This document shows positions 17,771 through 26,519 of a stretch of DNA of 64,000 nt, piece after piece. Positions within the stretch are counted from its first letter, which is position 1; each line of letters starts with the position of its first letter. The translations under genes and the position numbers were made by a program. The notes below the pieces were generated by a model, which saw only the letters and a program-made list of their open reading frames with translations, was not told the origin of the DNA and ran no database searches. The stretch covers positions 1,426,001-1,490,000 of the forward strand of contig NZ_CP022303.1 of assembly GCF_004216475.1 (NCBI RefSeq). The letters are read 5' to 3'. This DNA is from Thalassococcus sp. S3. GTDB taxonomy: Bacteria; Pseudomonadota; Alphaproteobacteria; Rhodobacterales; Rhodobacteraceae.

Positions 17771-17799
17771 TGCCAGTTTCACCTTTTTTGAAACTGGCA
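17771..17799. promoter_or_regulatory. Perfect inverted repeat, likely LysR operator
   Basis: TGCCAGTTTCA (17771-17781) and TGAAACTGGCA (17789-17799) are exact inverted repeats separated by CCTTTTT. The site lies in the 80-bp spacer between the divergent LysR and hisD-like genes and contains the T-N11-A core typical of LysR boxes. A more distant CTCTTG (17760-17765) and CAAGAG (17811-17816) pair extends the symmetry. Confidence 0.75.
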
Positions 17800-17839
17800 T
17801 CCCTTTGGGTCAAGAGGCATCGCCCAAGGAAACGCCGCC

Positions 17840-19147
17840 ATGCCCCCGCGCCATCTAAAGACCGCCCCCGGCCTGCCTCCTCAAACGCTGGCCGACACCT
17901 CCGATACCGTCCAGATCATGCTGGCCCGCATTTCCGAAGGCGGGGAGGATGCCGTGCGCGACTACGCCCGCACCCTGGATGGCTGGACCGACGAAATCAT
18001 TGTCTCCGATACGCAGATCGAGGCGGCCACCCGTAGCATCGACCCCGCCCTGCGGGAGGCCATCGCCTACGCGCACGACAATATCCGCCGTTTTGCCGAG
18101 GCGCAGCGTGCCACGGCACTCGACATCGAAATCGAGCTGCGTCCCGGTCTGGTCGCCGGTCAACGCCAGATCCCCCTGGCCACCGCTGGCTGCTATGTGC
18201 CCGGCGGGCGCTATGCCCATATCGCCTCCGCGCTGATGACGATCACCACCGCCCGGGCCGCCGGGGTGGAGCATGTCGTTGCCTGCTCTCCCGCCAAACC
18301 GGGCGAGGGCGTGCCGCCCGCCATCCTTTACGCAATGTCGCTGGCCGGTGCCGACCGCATCCTGGCGCTGGGCGGTGTGCAGGGCGTCGCTGCCATGGCG
18401 CAAGGCCTCTTTGGCAGCCCGCCCGCCGACATTCTTGTGGGGCCCGGCAATCAATTCGTGGCCGAGGCCAAGCGCCAGCTCTTTGGGCCGGTCGGTATCG
18501 ACATGTTTGCCGGTCCCACCGACAGCCTGATCCTCGCCGACGCAACCGCCGACCCGCTTACCGTCGCCTGGGACCTCGTAGGCCAGGCCGAGCATGGCTA
18601 CAACTCCCCCGTCTGGCTCGTCACCGACACTGAAGCGCTGGCGCGAGAGGTGATGTCCCTCATCCCTACCTGCATCGCCGAGCTTCCTGATCTGAACGCC
18701 GACCAGGCCCGCACCGCCTGGGATGCACTCGGCGAAGTCATCCTTTGCGACACGCGGGAGGAAATGGCCGCGACCTCCGACCGGATCGGCCCCGAACACC
18801 TTCACGTTCAGGCCGCCGATCTTGACTGGTGGAAGGGACATCTTTCGGCCTATGGTTCGCTCTTTCTGGGTGAAAACACCACCGTGGCCTTCGGTGACAA
18901 GGCCTCCGGCCCGAACCACGTTCTGCCGACCTCCGGTGCTGCGCGCTATACCGGAGGTCTGTCGGTCCATAAGTTTCTCAAAACCGTCACCTGGCAGACC
19001 GTGTCCGAAGATGCCCTCCCGACCCTTGCGCAAGCCACCGCCACGATCAGCCGCGCGGAAGGGATGGAGGGTCACGCCCGCACCGCCGACATCCGGCTTG
19101 CCAAACGCACGCCGCCTATGAAACTGGCGGCAAATGACAAAGGATAA
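17840..19147 (+). CDS. Histidinol dehydrogenase paralogue, probable sulfopropanediol 3-dehydrogenase (HpsN-like)
   Basis: The 435-residue protein belongs to the HisD superfamily: AGCYVPGGRY, GPGNQFVAEAKRQLFG, DMFAGPTDS, QAEHGYNSPVWLVTD and GPNHVLPTSGAARYTGGLS. Stretches such as AEHGYNSPVWLVTD match my memory of HpsN, which oxidises 2,3-dihydroxypropane-1-sulfonate to sulfolactate with two NAD+. The cuyA-like gene three bases downstream supports sulfonate use rather than histidine synthesis. No other his genes are present. HpsO, HpsP and a transporter are missing, so another polyol-like substrate remains possible. An AAGGA site precedes the ATG. Confidence 0.8.
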   Translation: MPPRHLKTAPGLPPQTLADTSDTVQIMLARISEGGEDAVRDYARTLDGWTDEIIVSDTQIEAATRSIDPALREAIAYAHDNIRRFAEAQRATALDIEIELRPGLVAGQRQIPLATAGCYVPGGRYAHIASALMTITTARAAGVEHVVACSPAKPGEGVPPAILYAMSLAGADRILALGGVQGVAAMAQGLFGSPPADILVGPGNQFVAEAKRQLFGPVGIDMFAGPTDSLILADATADPLTVAWDLVGQAEHGYNSPVWLVTDTEALAREVMSLIPTCIAELPDLNADQARTAWDALGEVILCDTREEMAATSDRIGPEHLHVQAADLDWWKGHLSAYGSLFLGENTTVAFGDKASGPNHVLPTSGAARYTGGLSVHKFLKTVTWQTVSEDALPTLAQATATISRAEGMEGHARTADIRLAKRTPPMKLAANDKG

Positions 19148-19150
19148 TCC

Positions 19151-20161
19151 ATGAACCTCGCCCAATTTCCCCGCGTGCATCTGGCGCATCTGCCCACGCC
19201 GCTTGAATTCATGCCCCGCCTGACCGAGGCTTTGGGCGGACCCGACATCTGGATTAAGCGGGACGATTGCACGGGGCTCTCCACCGGCGGCAACAAGACC
19301 CGCAAGCTCGAATTCCTCATGGCCGAGGCGCGGGATCAGGGCGCCGACATCGTGCTGACCCAGGGCGCCACCCAGTCCAACCATGCCCGCCAGACGGCAG
19401 CAGCGGCCGCGAAGCTCGGCATGGATTGTCACATCCTGCTCGAAGACCGCACCGGCTATAATCACGAGAATTACAAGTACAACGGCAACGTCCTTCTTGA
19501 TGTCCTTCACGGCGCCTCCATCGAACATCGCGGCCCCGACCTCGACATGAATGCCGAGATGGAGGATGTCGCCGACAAGATGCGCGCCGATGGCCGCAAT
19601 GCCTATACCATCCCCGGCGGCGGCTCCAACGCCACCGGCGCCCTGGGCTATGTGAATTGTGCGCTGGAGATGCTGAACCAGTTCGTCACCACCAGCCTCA
19701 AGGTCGATCATATCGTGCATGCTACAGGTTCCGCCGGCACCCAGGCGGGCCTTGTGACCGGCCTCAAGGCCACCAATGCTAACATCCCCCTTCTAGGCAT
19801 CGGGGTGCGTGCGCCCAAGCTCAAGCAGGAGGAGAATGTCTATAACCTCGCCGTCAAAACCGCCGAGAAACTCGGCTGCCCCGGCGTGGTCGCGCCCGAG
19901 GATGTGGTGGCCAACACCGATTATGTCGGCCCCGGCTACGGCATCCCCGCCGCCGACACGCTGGAGGCCATCGACATCTTTGCCCGGACCGAGGCGATCC
20001 TGCTCGACCCGGTCTATTCCGCCAAGGGGGCCGCGGGCCTGATCGACCTGATCCGCAAGGGCCAGTTCAAGAAGGGGGAAACGGTCGTATTCCTCCATAC
20101 AGGCGGTGCCATCGGGCTAACGGGATACACCCACGAATTCGATGTGGCCGCGAAGGCCTGA
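19151..20161 (+). CDS. cuyA: PLP-dependent L-cysteate sulfo-lyase (CuyA-like) / D-cysteine desulfhydrase family
   Basis: The 336-residue protein is in the ACC-deaminase/D-cysteine desulfhydrase family. The PLP lysine is probably Lys49 in [10 protein letters not shown], followed by [15 protein letters not shown] and [20 protein letters not shown]. The sequence resembles Ruegeria CuyA, which splits L-cysteate into pyruvate, ammonia and sulfite. The HisD-like gene directly upstream fits C3-sulfonate breakdown. D-cysteine desulfhydrase is the main alternative. No sulfite exporter or sulfite dehydrogenase is nearby to handle the sulfite. Confidence 0.78.
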   Translation: MNLAQFPRVHLAHLPTPLEFMPRLTEALGGPDIWIKRDDCTGLSTGGNKTRKLEFLMAEARDQGADIVLTQGATQSNHARQTAAAAAKLGMDCHILLEDRTGYNHENYKYNGNVLLDVLHGASIEHRGPDLDMNAEMEDVADKMRADGRNAYTIPGGGSNATGALGYVNCALEMLNQFVTTSLKVDHIVHATGSAGTQAGLVTGLKATNANIPLLGIGVRAPKLKQEENVYNLAVKTAEKLGCPGVVAPEDVVANTDYVGPGYGIPAADTLEAIDIFARTEAILLDPVYSAKGAAGLIDLIRKGQFKKGETVVFLHTGGAIGLTGYTHEFDVAAKA

Positions 20162-20365
20162 GCGGGGACAAATGTACTCAGATCTTCAGCGCGCCGAAAA
20201 GGGGATGGGCTTGACCCTCAGCGATCACAGATCGGATCTTTGGATTGTTCACCCCAATGATCCCGCCATGCGTCGATCATCCCCTGAATTGAAACGCTCC
20301 CACGACGGGGTTGCGGCGGCTTGGTTGCCGAACGTACCCCTGGCGCGCCAAGGCGGGTCCCATCC

Positions 20366-21046
20366 ATGACCCCCGTCGGCATCCTGGGTGGCATGGGCCC
20401 CGAAGCGACCATCCTCCTGATGCAGAAGGTCCTCGCCGCCGTGCCTGCCCGGGACGATGCCGACCACATCCCCCTGATCGTCCACCAGAACCCTCAGGTC
20501 CCCAGCCGCATCGCCGCACTGATCGAAGGGCAGGGGACCGATCCCGGCCCTGTGCTGGCCCAAATGGCCCACGACCTCGCGCAGGCCGGTGCAAAGGCCC
20601 TCGCCATGCCCTGCAACACCGCGCATCATTACGCGTCGACAGTCGAGGACGCCACGCCCCTTCCATTCCTCAACATGATCGAATTGACCAGTTCCCACCT
20701 CGCGGAAAAGGGGGCGGCCCGCGTGGGGATGCTGGCCTCCCCCGCCGTGCGGCTCACCGACGCCTTCGGCCCGTCGTTCCGGGCGCAGAGGATCACTGCC
20801 GTCTTTCCCGAAGACGATGCTCCGGTTCTGTCCGTCATCCGCGCGGTCAAAGCCGGACAGCCCGTCGATGCCTCCCTCCTGGTCCGGGAAATGGAAAAGC
20901 TCGCCGCACGTGGCTGCGATCACATCCTCGTCGCGTGTACCGAATTGTCTTTGATGGTCTTTGACCTACCTCGCATGCTGCCTGTTACCGACAGCCTCGA
21001 CTGCCTGACCTCAGCCATCGTTCGCTTCGCCCGGTCCGCGCCGTAG
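20366..21046 (+). CDS. Aspartate/glutamate-type amino-acid racemase
   Basis: The 226-residue protein has the two-cysteine racemase architecture: GILGGMGPEAT near the start, Cys83 in MPCNTAHHY and Cys191 in VACTELSL. These enzymes invert L- and D-amino acids without PLP. The ATG at 20366 matches the family N-terminus. It lies 204 bases after cuyA on the same strand. A role in racemising cysteate, a structural analogue of aspartate, is an attractive inference but not demonstrated. The stop codon TAG falls inside a REP element (21040-21064). Confidence 0.85.
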   Translation: MTPVGILGGMGPEATILLMQKVLAAVPARDDADHIPLIVHQNPQVPSRIAALIEGQGTDPGPVLAQMAHDLAQAGAKALAMPCNTAHHYASTVEDATPLPFLNMIELTSSHLAEKGAARVGMLASPAVRLTDAFGPSFRAQRITAVFPEDDAPVLSVIRAVKAGQPVDASLLVREMEKLAARGCDHILVACTELSLMVFDLPRMLPVTDSLDCLTSAIVRFARSAP

Positions 21047-21064
21047 GGCGGGGTTCACCCCGCC
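21040..21064. repeat. REP element, family 1, at the racemase stop codon
   Basis: A 25-base copy beginning GCCGTAGGGCGGGG and ending ACCCCGCC, with an internal GGCGGGG/CCCCGCC stem. It is identical to the left arm inside the RAYT gene at 25887. The TAG stop of the racemase is supplied by this repeat. Confidence 0.8.
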
Positions 21065-21069
21065 ACCGC

Positions 21070-21408
21070 TCAATCACAGATCTGCCGCGCGGCTTTCCCG
21101 AAATTCGACCACCTTTCCCAGAACGCATCTGCCGCCGGTGTGTCCGACAGCCTCACGTCCTGTGCCAGTTCCGGGTTGCCGAAAAACGAGGCGCCCCGCC
21201 GCTGGTCCGACGACGACAGCGACTGATCCGCCGCGAACTGGATGCACCCGCATTTCTCTCTCGTTGCGCCCCTGCGTCCTGCCGCCATGCAGGCCGAGGC
21301 GATGGGCCCTGATGCCACCCGCGTCACTGCGCCGGGGGAACTCTCTCGTCCACCGCCTCCGCATGCCGACAGAACGGCAAAAATTGATACGCATAGAAGT
21401 GCCCGCAT
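21070..21408 (-). CDS. Small conserved lipoprotein (Rhodobacterales type)
   Basis: The 112-residue protein has a short hydrophobic signal with a lipobox LSAC (Cys16) followed by a Gly-rich linker. The mature part holds a CMAAG ... CGCIQ cysteine cluster and a C-terminal Cys (RQICD). Such proteins are conserved in roseobacters and sometimes carry an unsupported 'arginine transporter' label. The function is unknown; disulfide formation in the periplasm is likely. It is convergent with the racemase. Confidence 0.75.
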   Translation of the reverse strand: MRALLCVSIFAVLSACGGGGRESSPGAVTRVASGPIASACMAAGRRGATREKCGCIQFAADQSLSSSDQRRGASFFGNPELAQDVRLSDTPAADAFWERWSNFGKAARQICD

Positions 21409-21470
21409 GGTTCGTTCTGCCCTTGTTCCGCGATCTCGACGTCGCTGGTTTCGGTCAAACTGCCCGTTTG

Positions 21471-22508
21471 TCAGGCACTATGGCGCAGCCCCCCGACGAG
21501 ATCAATCAACCTTGCGCGCTGCATCAGCAGCGCGGCCTCGTGCCGGCGCAAAACCCGGCGTGCGGTCGGGCCGTAATCCTTCGCCAGGTCCGGTCGCATC
21601 GCCCTTATATGTTGAGCCATAAGGTCATCTGTCGTTCCCGGATGCAGGCTTTCGCTGGCCAGGCCTTCGGCATAAATCACCTCATGGTGATCGAGCAGGA
21701 CGTGGAAATATTCCGCTCTTACCCCGTTGCAGAGGCGCGCGCCCTCATATCCGACAAGATGAAGCGCCCTGATAAATACCTCCTCGGCATCGAACAAAAG
21801 CGCTACATCCGGTCCTTGCACAGCCAGGCAATGCTGCTGCGACACGCGCAGGCTACGCCCCGTCCCCGTCAGTCGGCCCGGGATCTCAACCGGTGCAAAC
21901 CGCCCCACACCGATCACATGTTGCCCCTCGATCCAGCGGAGCGGGCGAAAACGTCCCTCTGCCGTTCGGATCCTCACCCCCGGTTTAAGCGTCTCCACCG
22001 GCCTCAGCCCCCTGCGGGTCTCGATCAGTGTGCCGCGGTCATAACAGATAGGCGTCGCATACTGCGCAACCTCGTAATCCGGGCCCTCCTGCGCACTGAC
22101 CACCGTCAGGGGCACGCCGACCGGAGGGAACCCGCCAGGGCCGCCGATAAACGCCAGGCCTTCCACCGTGGCATAGGCCGTGCTGCTGTTATTGACGTTG
22201 AAGCCCACGACCTGCCAGGTGTTTACGCCATCGCTGAGCGTCAGCCCGTACTCCGCCTCCAGCGTGGTGTTGTCGGCATAGACTGTCCCGTCGACCTCCT
22301 GTGCTCCATCAAGCCTCTGGGACGAGTCATTGTCGCTGAAATCCGTATCGTCGTCGCGGATCTGGATCTCCGTCCAGGCGGGCGTATTCAAAGTGATCGT
22401 CTGGCCCACAAGATGTGATCCGTCACCCTGGTTCACCCCGTCCAGCACAACGCCGCCCGATATGGTCAGATCGCTCTCATCCAGCACAAAAAGGGAATAG
22501 TCCGGCAT
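21471..22508 (-). CDS. Hint-domain protein (Hedgehog/intein-like, roseobacter type)
   Basis: In this 345-residue protein, residues 1-150 are an acidic, Asp/Ser/Thr-rich beta region. From about 155 a Hint_2-type domain starts with Cys ([21 protein letters not shown]) and continues through [10 protein letters not shown] and SQQHCLAV to [17 protein letters not shown]. Hint domains can self-cleave at their N-terminal Cys. In roseobacters they often sit behind secreted or calcium-binding segments. The exact role is unknown. It is divergent from lepA. Confidence 0.8.
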   Translation of the reverse strand: MPDYSLFVLDESDLTISGGVVLDGVNQGDGSHLVGQTITLNTPAWTEIQIRDDDTDFSDNDSSQRLDGAQEVDGTVYADNTTLEAEYGLTLSDGVNTWQVVGFNVNNSSTAYATVEGLAFIGGPGGFPPVGVPLTVVSAQEGPDYEVAQYATPICYDRGTLIETRRGLRPVETLKPGVRIRTAEGRFRPLRWIEGQHVIGVGRFAPVEIPGRLTGTGRSLRVSQQHCLAVQGPDVALLFDAEEVFIRALHLVGYEGARLCNGVRAEYFHVLLDHHEVIYAEGLASESLHPGTTDDLMAQHIRAMRPDLAKDYGPTARRVLRRHEAALLMQRARLIDLVGGLRHSA

Positions 22509-22650
22509 ACCTGCCTCATCGTTAACCGGCGCGTTTCGCGCTCGCTCTGCTCGCTTTTGCTTAACATATATAAGGATTGCCGCCGCGCCAAATCTTTTGA
22601 CCCTTCAGAGACGCTTGACCCATCGCGACCTTCCATACATATCCCGGTCC

Positions 22651-24450
22651 ATGACACCGCTTTCCCATATCCGCAACTTCTCCATCGTCGCCCATATCGA
22701 CCATGGGAAATCCACCCTCGCCGACCGGCTCATCCAGGAGACCGGCACCGTCGAGGATCGCGACATGAAAGAGCAATTGCTCGATGCGATGGATATCGAA
22801 CGCGAACGCGGCATCACCATCAAGGCCAACACCGTCCGCATCGACTACACCGCCGACAATGGCGAGGCTTACGTGCTCAACCTCATCGACACGCCCGGCC
22901 ATGTGGACTTCGCCTACGAGGTCTCCCGGTCCATGCGCGCTGTCGAAGGCTCTCTTCTGGTCGTGGACAGCACCCAAGGCGTGGAGGCGCAGACGCTGGC
23001 CAATGTCTATCAGGCCATCGACGCCGATCACGAGATCGTGCCGGTGCTCAACAAGATCGACCTGCCCGCCTCCGATTGCGACCGCGTGGCCGAGCAGATT
23101 GAGGACGTCATCGGCATCGACGCCACGGGTGCCATCCAGGTCTCCGCCAAGACCGGTGTGGGCATCCACGAGACGCTGGAGGCCATCGTCCACCAGCTTC
23201 CCGCCCCCTCGGGCGACCGCGACGCGCCGCTCAAGGCGATGCTGGTGGACAGCTGGTACGACGCCTATCTCGGCGTGATCGTTCTGGTCCGTGTCATGGA
23301 CGGTGTCCTGAAAAAGGGCGACCGCGTCACCATGATGTCGAACGGCTCGGTCCACCATGTCGACCGCATCGGCGTCTTCCGGCCTGAGATGGAGATGATC
23401 TCCGAGCTTGGCCCCGGAGAGATCGGCTTTCTCACCGCCTCCATCAAGCAGGTTCGCGACACCCGTGTCGGCGACACGATCACCCACGAGAAAAAGGGCG
23501 CGACCACCGCACTTCCGGGCTTCAAGCCGTCCCAGCCGGTCGTCTTCTGCGGTCTCTTCCCGGTCGATTCCGCCGAATTCGAGGATCTGCGCGACGCCAT
23601 CGAGAAACTGGCCCTCAACGATGCGTCCTTCAGCTTCGAGATGGAAACCTCCGCCGCCCTCGGCTTCGGCTTCCGCTGCGGCTTCCTCGGCCTTCTCCAC
23701 CTCGAGGTCATCCGCGACCGGATCGAGCGGGAATACAATATCGAACTGATCACCACGGCGCCTTCGGTGATCTATCACGTCTATATGCGCGACGGCACGC
23801 AGATCGACCTGCACAACCCCGCCGACATGCCCGACCTCACCCATGTCGACCATCTGGAGGAGCCGCGGATCAAAGCCACCATCCTGGTGCCCGACGAATA
23901 TCTGGGTGACGTCCTCAAACTCTGCCAGGACCGCCGCGGCATTCAGGAGGACCTGACCTATGCCGGCACCCGTGCAATGGCGGTCTATGATCTGCCCCTG
24001 AACGAGGTCGTCTTCGATTTCTATGATCGCCTGAAATCGGTGACCAAGGGCTATGCGAGTTTCGATTACCAATTGACGGGCTACCGGCAGGACAATCTGG
24101 TCAAGATGTCGATCCTTGTGAACGACGAGCCTGTCGATGCCTTGTCGATGATGGTCCACCGCGACCGCGCCGAGATGCGCGGCCGCGCGATGGTCGAAAA
24201 GCTCAAGGACCTGATTCCCCGCCACATGTTCAAGATCCCGATCCAGGCGGCCATCGGAGGCAAGGTGATCGCCCGCGAGACGCTCTCGGCGATGCGCAAG
24301 GACGTGACGGCGAAATGCTACGGCGGAGACGCGACGCGGAAGCGGAAGCTGCTGGACAAGCAGAAGGCCGGGAAGAAGAAGATGCGTCAGTTCGGGAAGG
24401 TGGATATTCCGCAGGAAGCATTCATTAGCGCGCTGAAGATGGATGGATGA
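22651..24450 (+). CDS. lepA: Elongation factor 4 (LepA)
   Basis: The 599-residue protein has the family's usual length. It is a translational GTPase: AHIDHGKST for G1, ITIKANTV for the switch region, DTPGHVDF for G3, NKIDLP for G4, and the LepA-specific C-terminal domain with [21 protein letters not shown]. It is thought to back-translocate or help biogenesis of ribosomes. The ATG at 22651 gives the normal N-terminus. Its last eight bases overlap the start of the foreign-looking Panacea gene, so that gene may be read from the lepA transcript. Confidence 0.97.
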   Translation: MTPLSHIRNFSIVAHIDHGKSTLADRLIQETGTVEDRDMKEQLLDAMDIERERGITIKANTVRIDYTADNGEAYVLNLIDTPGHVDFAYEVSRSMRAVEGSLLVVDSTQGVEAQTLANVYQAIDADHEIVPVLNKIDLPASDCDRVAEQIEDVIGIDATGAIQVSAKTGVGIHETLEAIVHQLPAPSGDRDAPLKAMLVDSWYDAYLGVIVLVRVMDGVLKKGDRVTMMSNGSVHHVDRIGVFRPEMEMISELGPGEIGFLTASIKQVRDTRVGDTITHEKKGATTALPGFKPSQPVVFCGLFPVDSAEFEDLRDAIEKLALNDASFSFEMETSAALGFGFRCGFLGLLHLEVIRDRIEREYNIELITTAPSVIYHVYMRDGTQIDLHNPADMPDLTHVDHLEEPRIKATILVPDEYLGDVLKLCQDRRGIQEDLTYAGTRAMAVYDLPLNEVVFDFYDRLKSVTKGYASFDYQLTGYRQDNLVKMSILVNDEPVDALSMMVHRDRAEMRGRAMVEKLKDLIPRHMFKIPIQAAIGGKVIARETLSAMRKDVTAKCYGGDATRKRKLLDKQKAGKKKMRQFGKVDIPQEAFISALKMDG

Positions 24451-24997
24451 TAATCCACCATATGACCCAAGGATATTAGCTAACCTTATTCTGTCTATTA
24501 GGGACGGGATAGGTATATTAACTACGCAGCTAGAAATTCAGAAACTAAGCTTCTTTTGCCATGCTGATTGGCTTCGAAAGACTAAAGAACCCCTAGTCGG
24601 TGGGTACTTTGAAGCTTGGAAACATGGACCTGTCCACCCAACACTGTATCGCGAATTTAAGTGCTATGGCGACAGACCCATTGATAAGCTTGCATCATCA
24701 ACAGATTTGCTGACAGGAAAGAGAACTAGTTTACCACAGATGCGTAATACGCACGCAAGACAGGCCGTGTATGCGACTGTTTCAGCACTTAGTGCATATG
24801 ATGGACCTCAACTGGTCGGGTTGTCACACAAGCGCGGTGGCGCGTGGGACCGAACGGTGAACAAGGGTAGAACAGATATTGTACTTGGCATGCGCATTGA
24901 AGATCGGGTAATTTTGGAATCCGACCGAATCCGACCTGTATCGACCGAGCCAGAAAGGTTCTCCGAAGATGAAATTTCGCCCTTTGCCAGCGACTGA
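24443..24997 (+). CDS. Panacea-domain (SocA/DUF4065) antitoxin-like protein
   Basis: The 184-residue protein matches the Panacea/DUF4065 pattern: [30 protein letters not shown], then [20 protein letters not shown] and CYGDRPI. Panacea proteins (Caulobacter SocA, PanA) are antitoxins that neutralise very different toxins from an adjacent gene. The ATG overlaps the lepA end by eight bases, and the next gene overlaps its end by 29 bases, as expected for a coupled pair. Base composition is foreign: the lines at 24481 and 24541 have 23 and 27 G+C out of 60, against 41 of 60 at 24241 in lepA. Confidence 0.82.
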   Translation: MDDNPPYDPRILANLILSIRDGIGILTTQLEIQKLSFFCHADWLRKTKEPLVGGYFEAWKHGPVHPTLYREFKCYGDRPIDKLASSTDLLTGKRTSLPQMRNTHARQAVYATVSALSAYDGPQLVGLSHKRGGAWDRTVNKGRTDIVLGMRIEDRVILESDRIRPVSTEPERFSEDEISPFASD

Positions 24998-25652
24998 CTT
25001 TGCGAACATTGCCGTAAAACGGACAGCAGATCAGTGGATCGAATTGAATAGGATGCAAAGTTCGTACGCACCCTTCTCTTACGAACCTACGAGGCGCAAT
25101 CTTGGTGCGCTACTGAATTCTACCCTGCCTCTGTTCGAGCAGTTTTCGCCGGAGAACTATAAAAAAACGAGACGAGCCATTGCGCGCGCATGTAAACGTG
25201 GGAAACATGAGCGTATAGCAAATCTGACCATATGCGACGCAATTGCAGATTTTGTTGTTGCTAACGAGGTTACGGCACGCAGCGAAGCGATTTCTAGTGT
25301 TCGTATTGGTGCGCATGATAAACTAAGTTACGCATCACCGTTTATTTTGAACTATCTATCTCGCCCATTTCTAGTTTTCCCAGATTTCCGGAAGAGCAGT
25401 AGGCTGACCAAGGCGGGGTGTGATTTTGTTTTTGCCATCAACCATCACTTTATTGTCGAACAAGACCCGTACTTCGCAGGGGTGGGCATGATGGCACTTC
25501 AATTTGGTGAAGGTGATGGCAAACGCCGAGTAGCGCGACCAATCGTGTTTGATGACGTTCCAAAGTACGGCGTATCTGACCTGGAAGATATGGTGCGTAC
25601 AACAAACAGGATCTGGTCGAGGATCCAGGTGGAGAGGACAAAAGCCGCCTGA
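24969..25652 (+). CDS. Unrecognised protein paired with the Panacea gene (candidate toxin)
   Basis: The 227-residue protein is not one I recognise. It overlaps the Panacea gene by 29 bases and shares its A+T-rich composition, so the two moved together. It has no signal peptide or membrane helix. An N-terminal part rich in Arg/Lys/Asn (RTADQWIELNRMQ; KKTRRAIARACKRGKHERI) precedes a region with a DFRKSSRLTKAGCDFVFAINHHF pattern and a GDGKRRVARPIVFDD segment. In known Panacea loci the neighbour is the toxin, which predicts growth inhibition here. A non-toxin partner cannot be excluded from sequence. Confidence 0.7.
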   Translation: MKFRPLPATDFANIAVKRTADQWIELNRMQSSYAPFSYEPTRRNLGALLNSTLPLFEQFSPENYKKTRRAIARACKRGKHERIANLTICDAIADFVVANEVTARSEAISSVRIGAHDKLSYASPFILNYLSRPFLVFPDFRKSSRLTKAGCDFVFAINHHFIVEQDPYFAGVGMMALQFGEGDGKRRVARPIVFDDVPKYGVSDLEDMVRTTNRIWSRIQVERTKAA

Positions 25653-25670
25653 CGGGGAAAGAGAGCTTAG

Positions 25671-25693
25671 GGTGGGGTGAATCCCCGCCCTAC
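25671..25693. repeat. REP element, diverged copy, at the RAYT stop codon
   Basis: GGTGGGGTGAATCCCCGCCCTAC differs from the REP arm at 25934 by one substitution and one inserted base. It sits between the Panacea partner gene and the RAYT gene and supplies the RAYT stop codon (TAG on the minus strand), as the copy at 21040 does for the racemase. Confidence 0.7.
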
Positions 25694-26232
25694 AAAACCA
25701 AATCCACCCTCACCCGAAACCGCACATCCCAATGCATGCTTGAGTACGCCCAATCCTCGGGTCGTTCCACAAACCCATGCTTCACCGGGTTCAACCAACA
25801 ATACATCACATGCGCCCAATAGTCGGCCTCGTCCCGAATGTGATGCTCCCAAAACCTCGGTTGCCACAACCCAATCTCTCCCTTGCGCCGTAGGGCGGGG
25901 TTCACCCCGCCATTCTCGAACCCCACCGGCGCCGGCGGGGTGAACCCCGCCCTACGGCAAGACATCGAGAACCGCGCCTTGATGACGCCCCATCGCACCG
26001 AAAAATCCTGGTCTCCGGCGGGCAATGTCCACACGCAATGCAAGTGATCCGGTAGCACCACCCATGCATCGATGCCAAAGGGGCGCTCCGCTTTCGTCTG
26101 GGCGACGGCCTGCCGTAGTCGGTCTACCTCGCGCACCAGCAAGTCCGATCCCCTCCGCGCCAGCGCGACTGTGAAAAAGATAGTGGCCCCAGTGACCTTC
26201 GGCCGGCGGTAATTCGGCATGGCCTTAATCAT
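25690..26232 (-). CDS. REP-associated tyrosine transposase (RAYT, IS200-like Y1 transposase)
   Basis: The 180-residue protein belongs to the Y1 transposase family. The HuH metal motif is DHLH in LPDHLHCVW, and the catalytic Tyr is in the helix before NPVKHG (VMYCWLNPVKHG). The N-terminal YRRPKVTGATIFFTVAL is typical of RAYTs, which act on REP sequences and are domesticated, single-copy genes. A REP inverted pair (25887-25958) is inserted in frame and encodes GFTPPAPVGFENGGVNPAL between the HuH and Tyr motifs. Whether the enzyme still works is unknown. Confidence 0.88.
   Translation of the reverse strand: MIKAMPNYRRPKVTGATIFFTVALARRGSDLLVREVDRLRQAVAQTKAERPFGIDAWVVLPDHLHCVWTLPAGDQDFSVRWGVIKARFSMSCRRAGFTPPAPVGFENGGVNPALRRKGEIGLWQPRFWEHHIRDEADYWAHVMYCWLNPVKHGFVERPEDWAYSSMHWDVRFRVRVDLVL
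25887..25958. repeat. Perfect inverted REP pair inside the RAYT coding sequence
   Basis: The 25-base arms at 25887-25911 and 25934-25958 are exact inverted copies of each other, separated by 22 bases. The 72-base unit is a multiple of three, so the RAYT frame stays open through it. This is a BIME-like arrangement, and its left arm equals the REP at 21040-21064. Confidence 0.88.
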
Positions 26233-26294
26233 GGCCCAACAGGGTTAACCGGCCCTCAACGCAAAGGGGGCCGCACCCCCATGCGACCCCCGTC

Positions 26295-26329
26295 CACTCA
26301 CCCCTGAGTGTGACAGGCCACGGCCTGTC
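26295..26329. terminator. Two tandem hairpins after the entericidin-like gene
   Basis: CACTCA-CCCC-TGAGTG (26295-26310) is followed by GACAGGCC-AC-GGCCTGTC (26312-26329). They lie between two minus-strand genes, just after the entericidin-like stop codon. No T-run follows on the minus strand, so a terminator role is plausible but not proven. Confidence 0.45.
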
Positions 26330-26335
26330 CGGCGT

Positions 26336-26455
26336 TTAGTCCGCCTCGTCCTGGATGTTCTCTCCAAGGTCCTCCACGTCGCGCCCGAAGCCTTCGGCGG
26401 TTTCGCAGGCGGCGAGTGTGGTCAGGGCGATCATCAATGCGGCGATGCGGGTCAT
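26336..26455 (-). CDS. Entericidin-like small lipoprotein
   Basis: The protein is only 39 residues from the ATG at 26455: a short hydrophobic signal, a lipobox LAAC, and the motif CETAEGFGRDVEDLGENIQDEA typical of EcnA/EcnB-type proteins. These are tiny outer-membrane-anchored lipoproteins linked to stress and, in enterics, to programmed lysis. Only one copy is present here, not the toxin/antidote pair, so I do not propose a toxin-antitoxin role. Confidence 0.85.
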   Translation of the reverse strand: MTRIAALMIALTTLAACETAEGFGRDVEDLGENIQDEAD

Positions 26456-26519
26456 GTGTCTGCTCCATTTGGTGTCTGTTTTCAAGCTAACGCCGCCCGA
26501 GCCCGAACGGTTCCCGTGC

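Noticed and set aside
26336..26455. Entericidin-like protein as a toxin-antitoxin system
   Set aside because: Only one small lipoprotein is present and there is no antidote partner, so only the lipoprotein call is supported.
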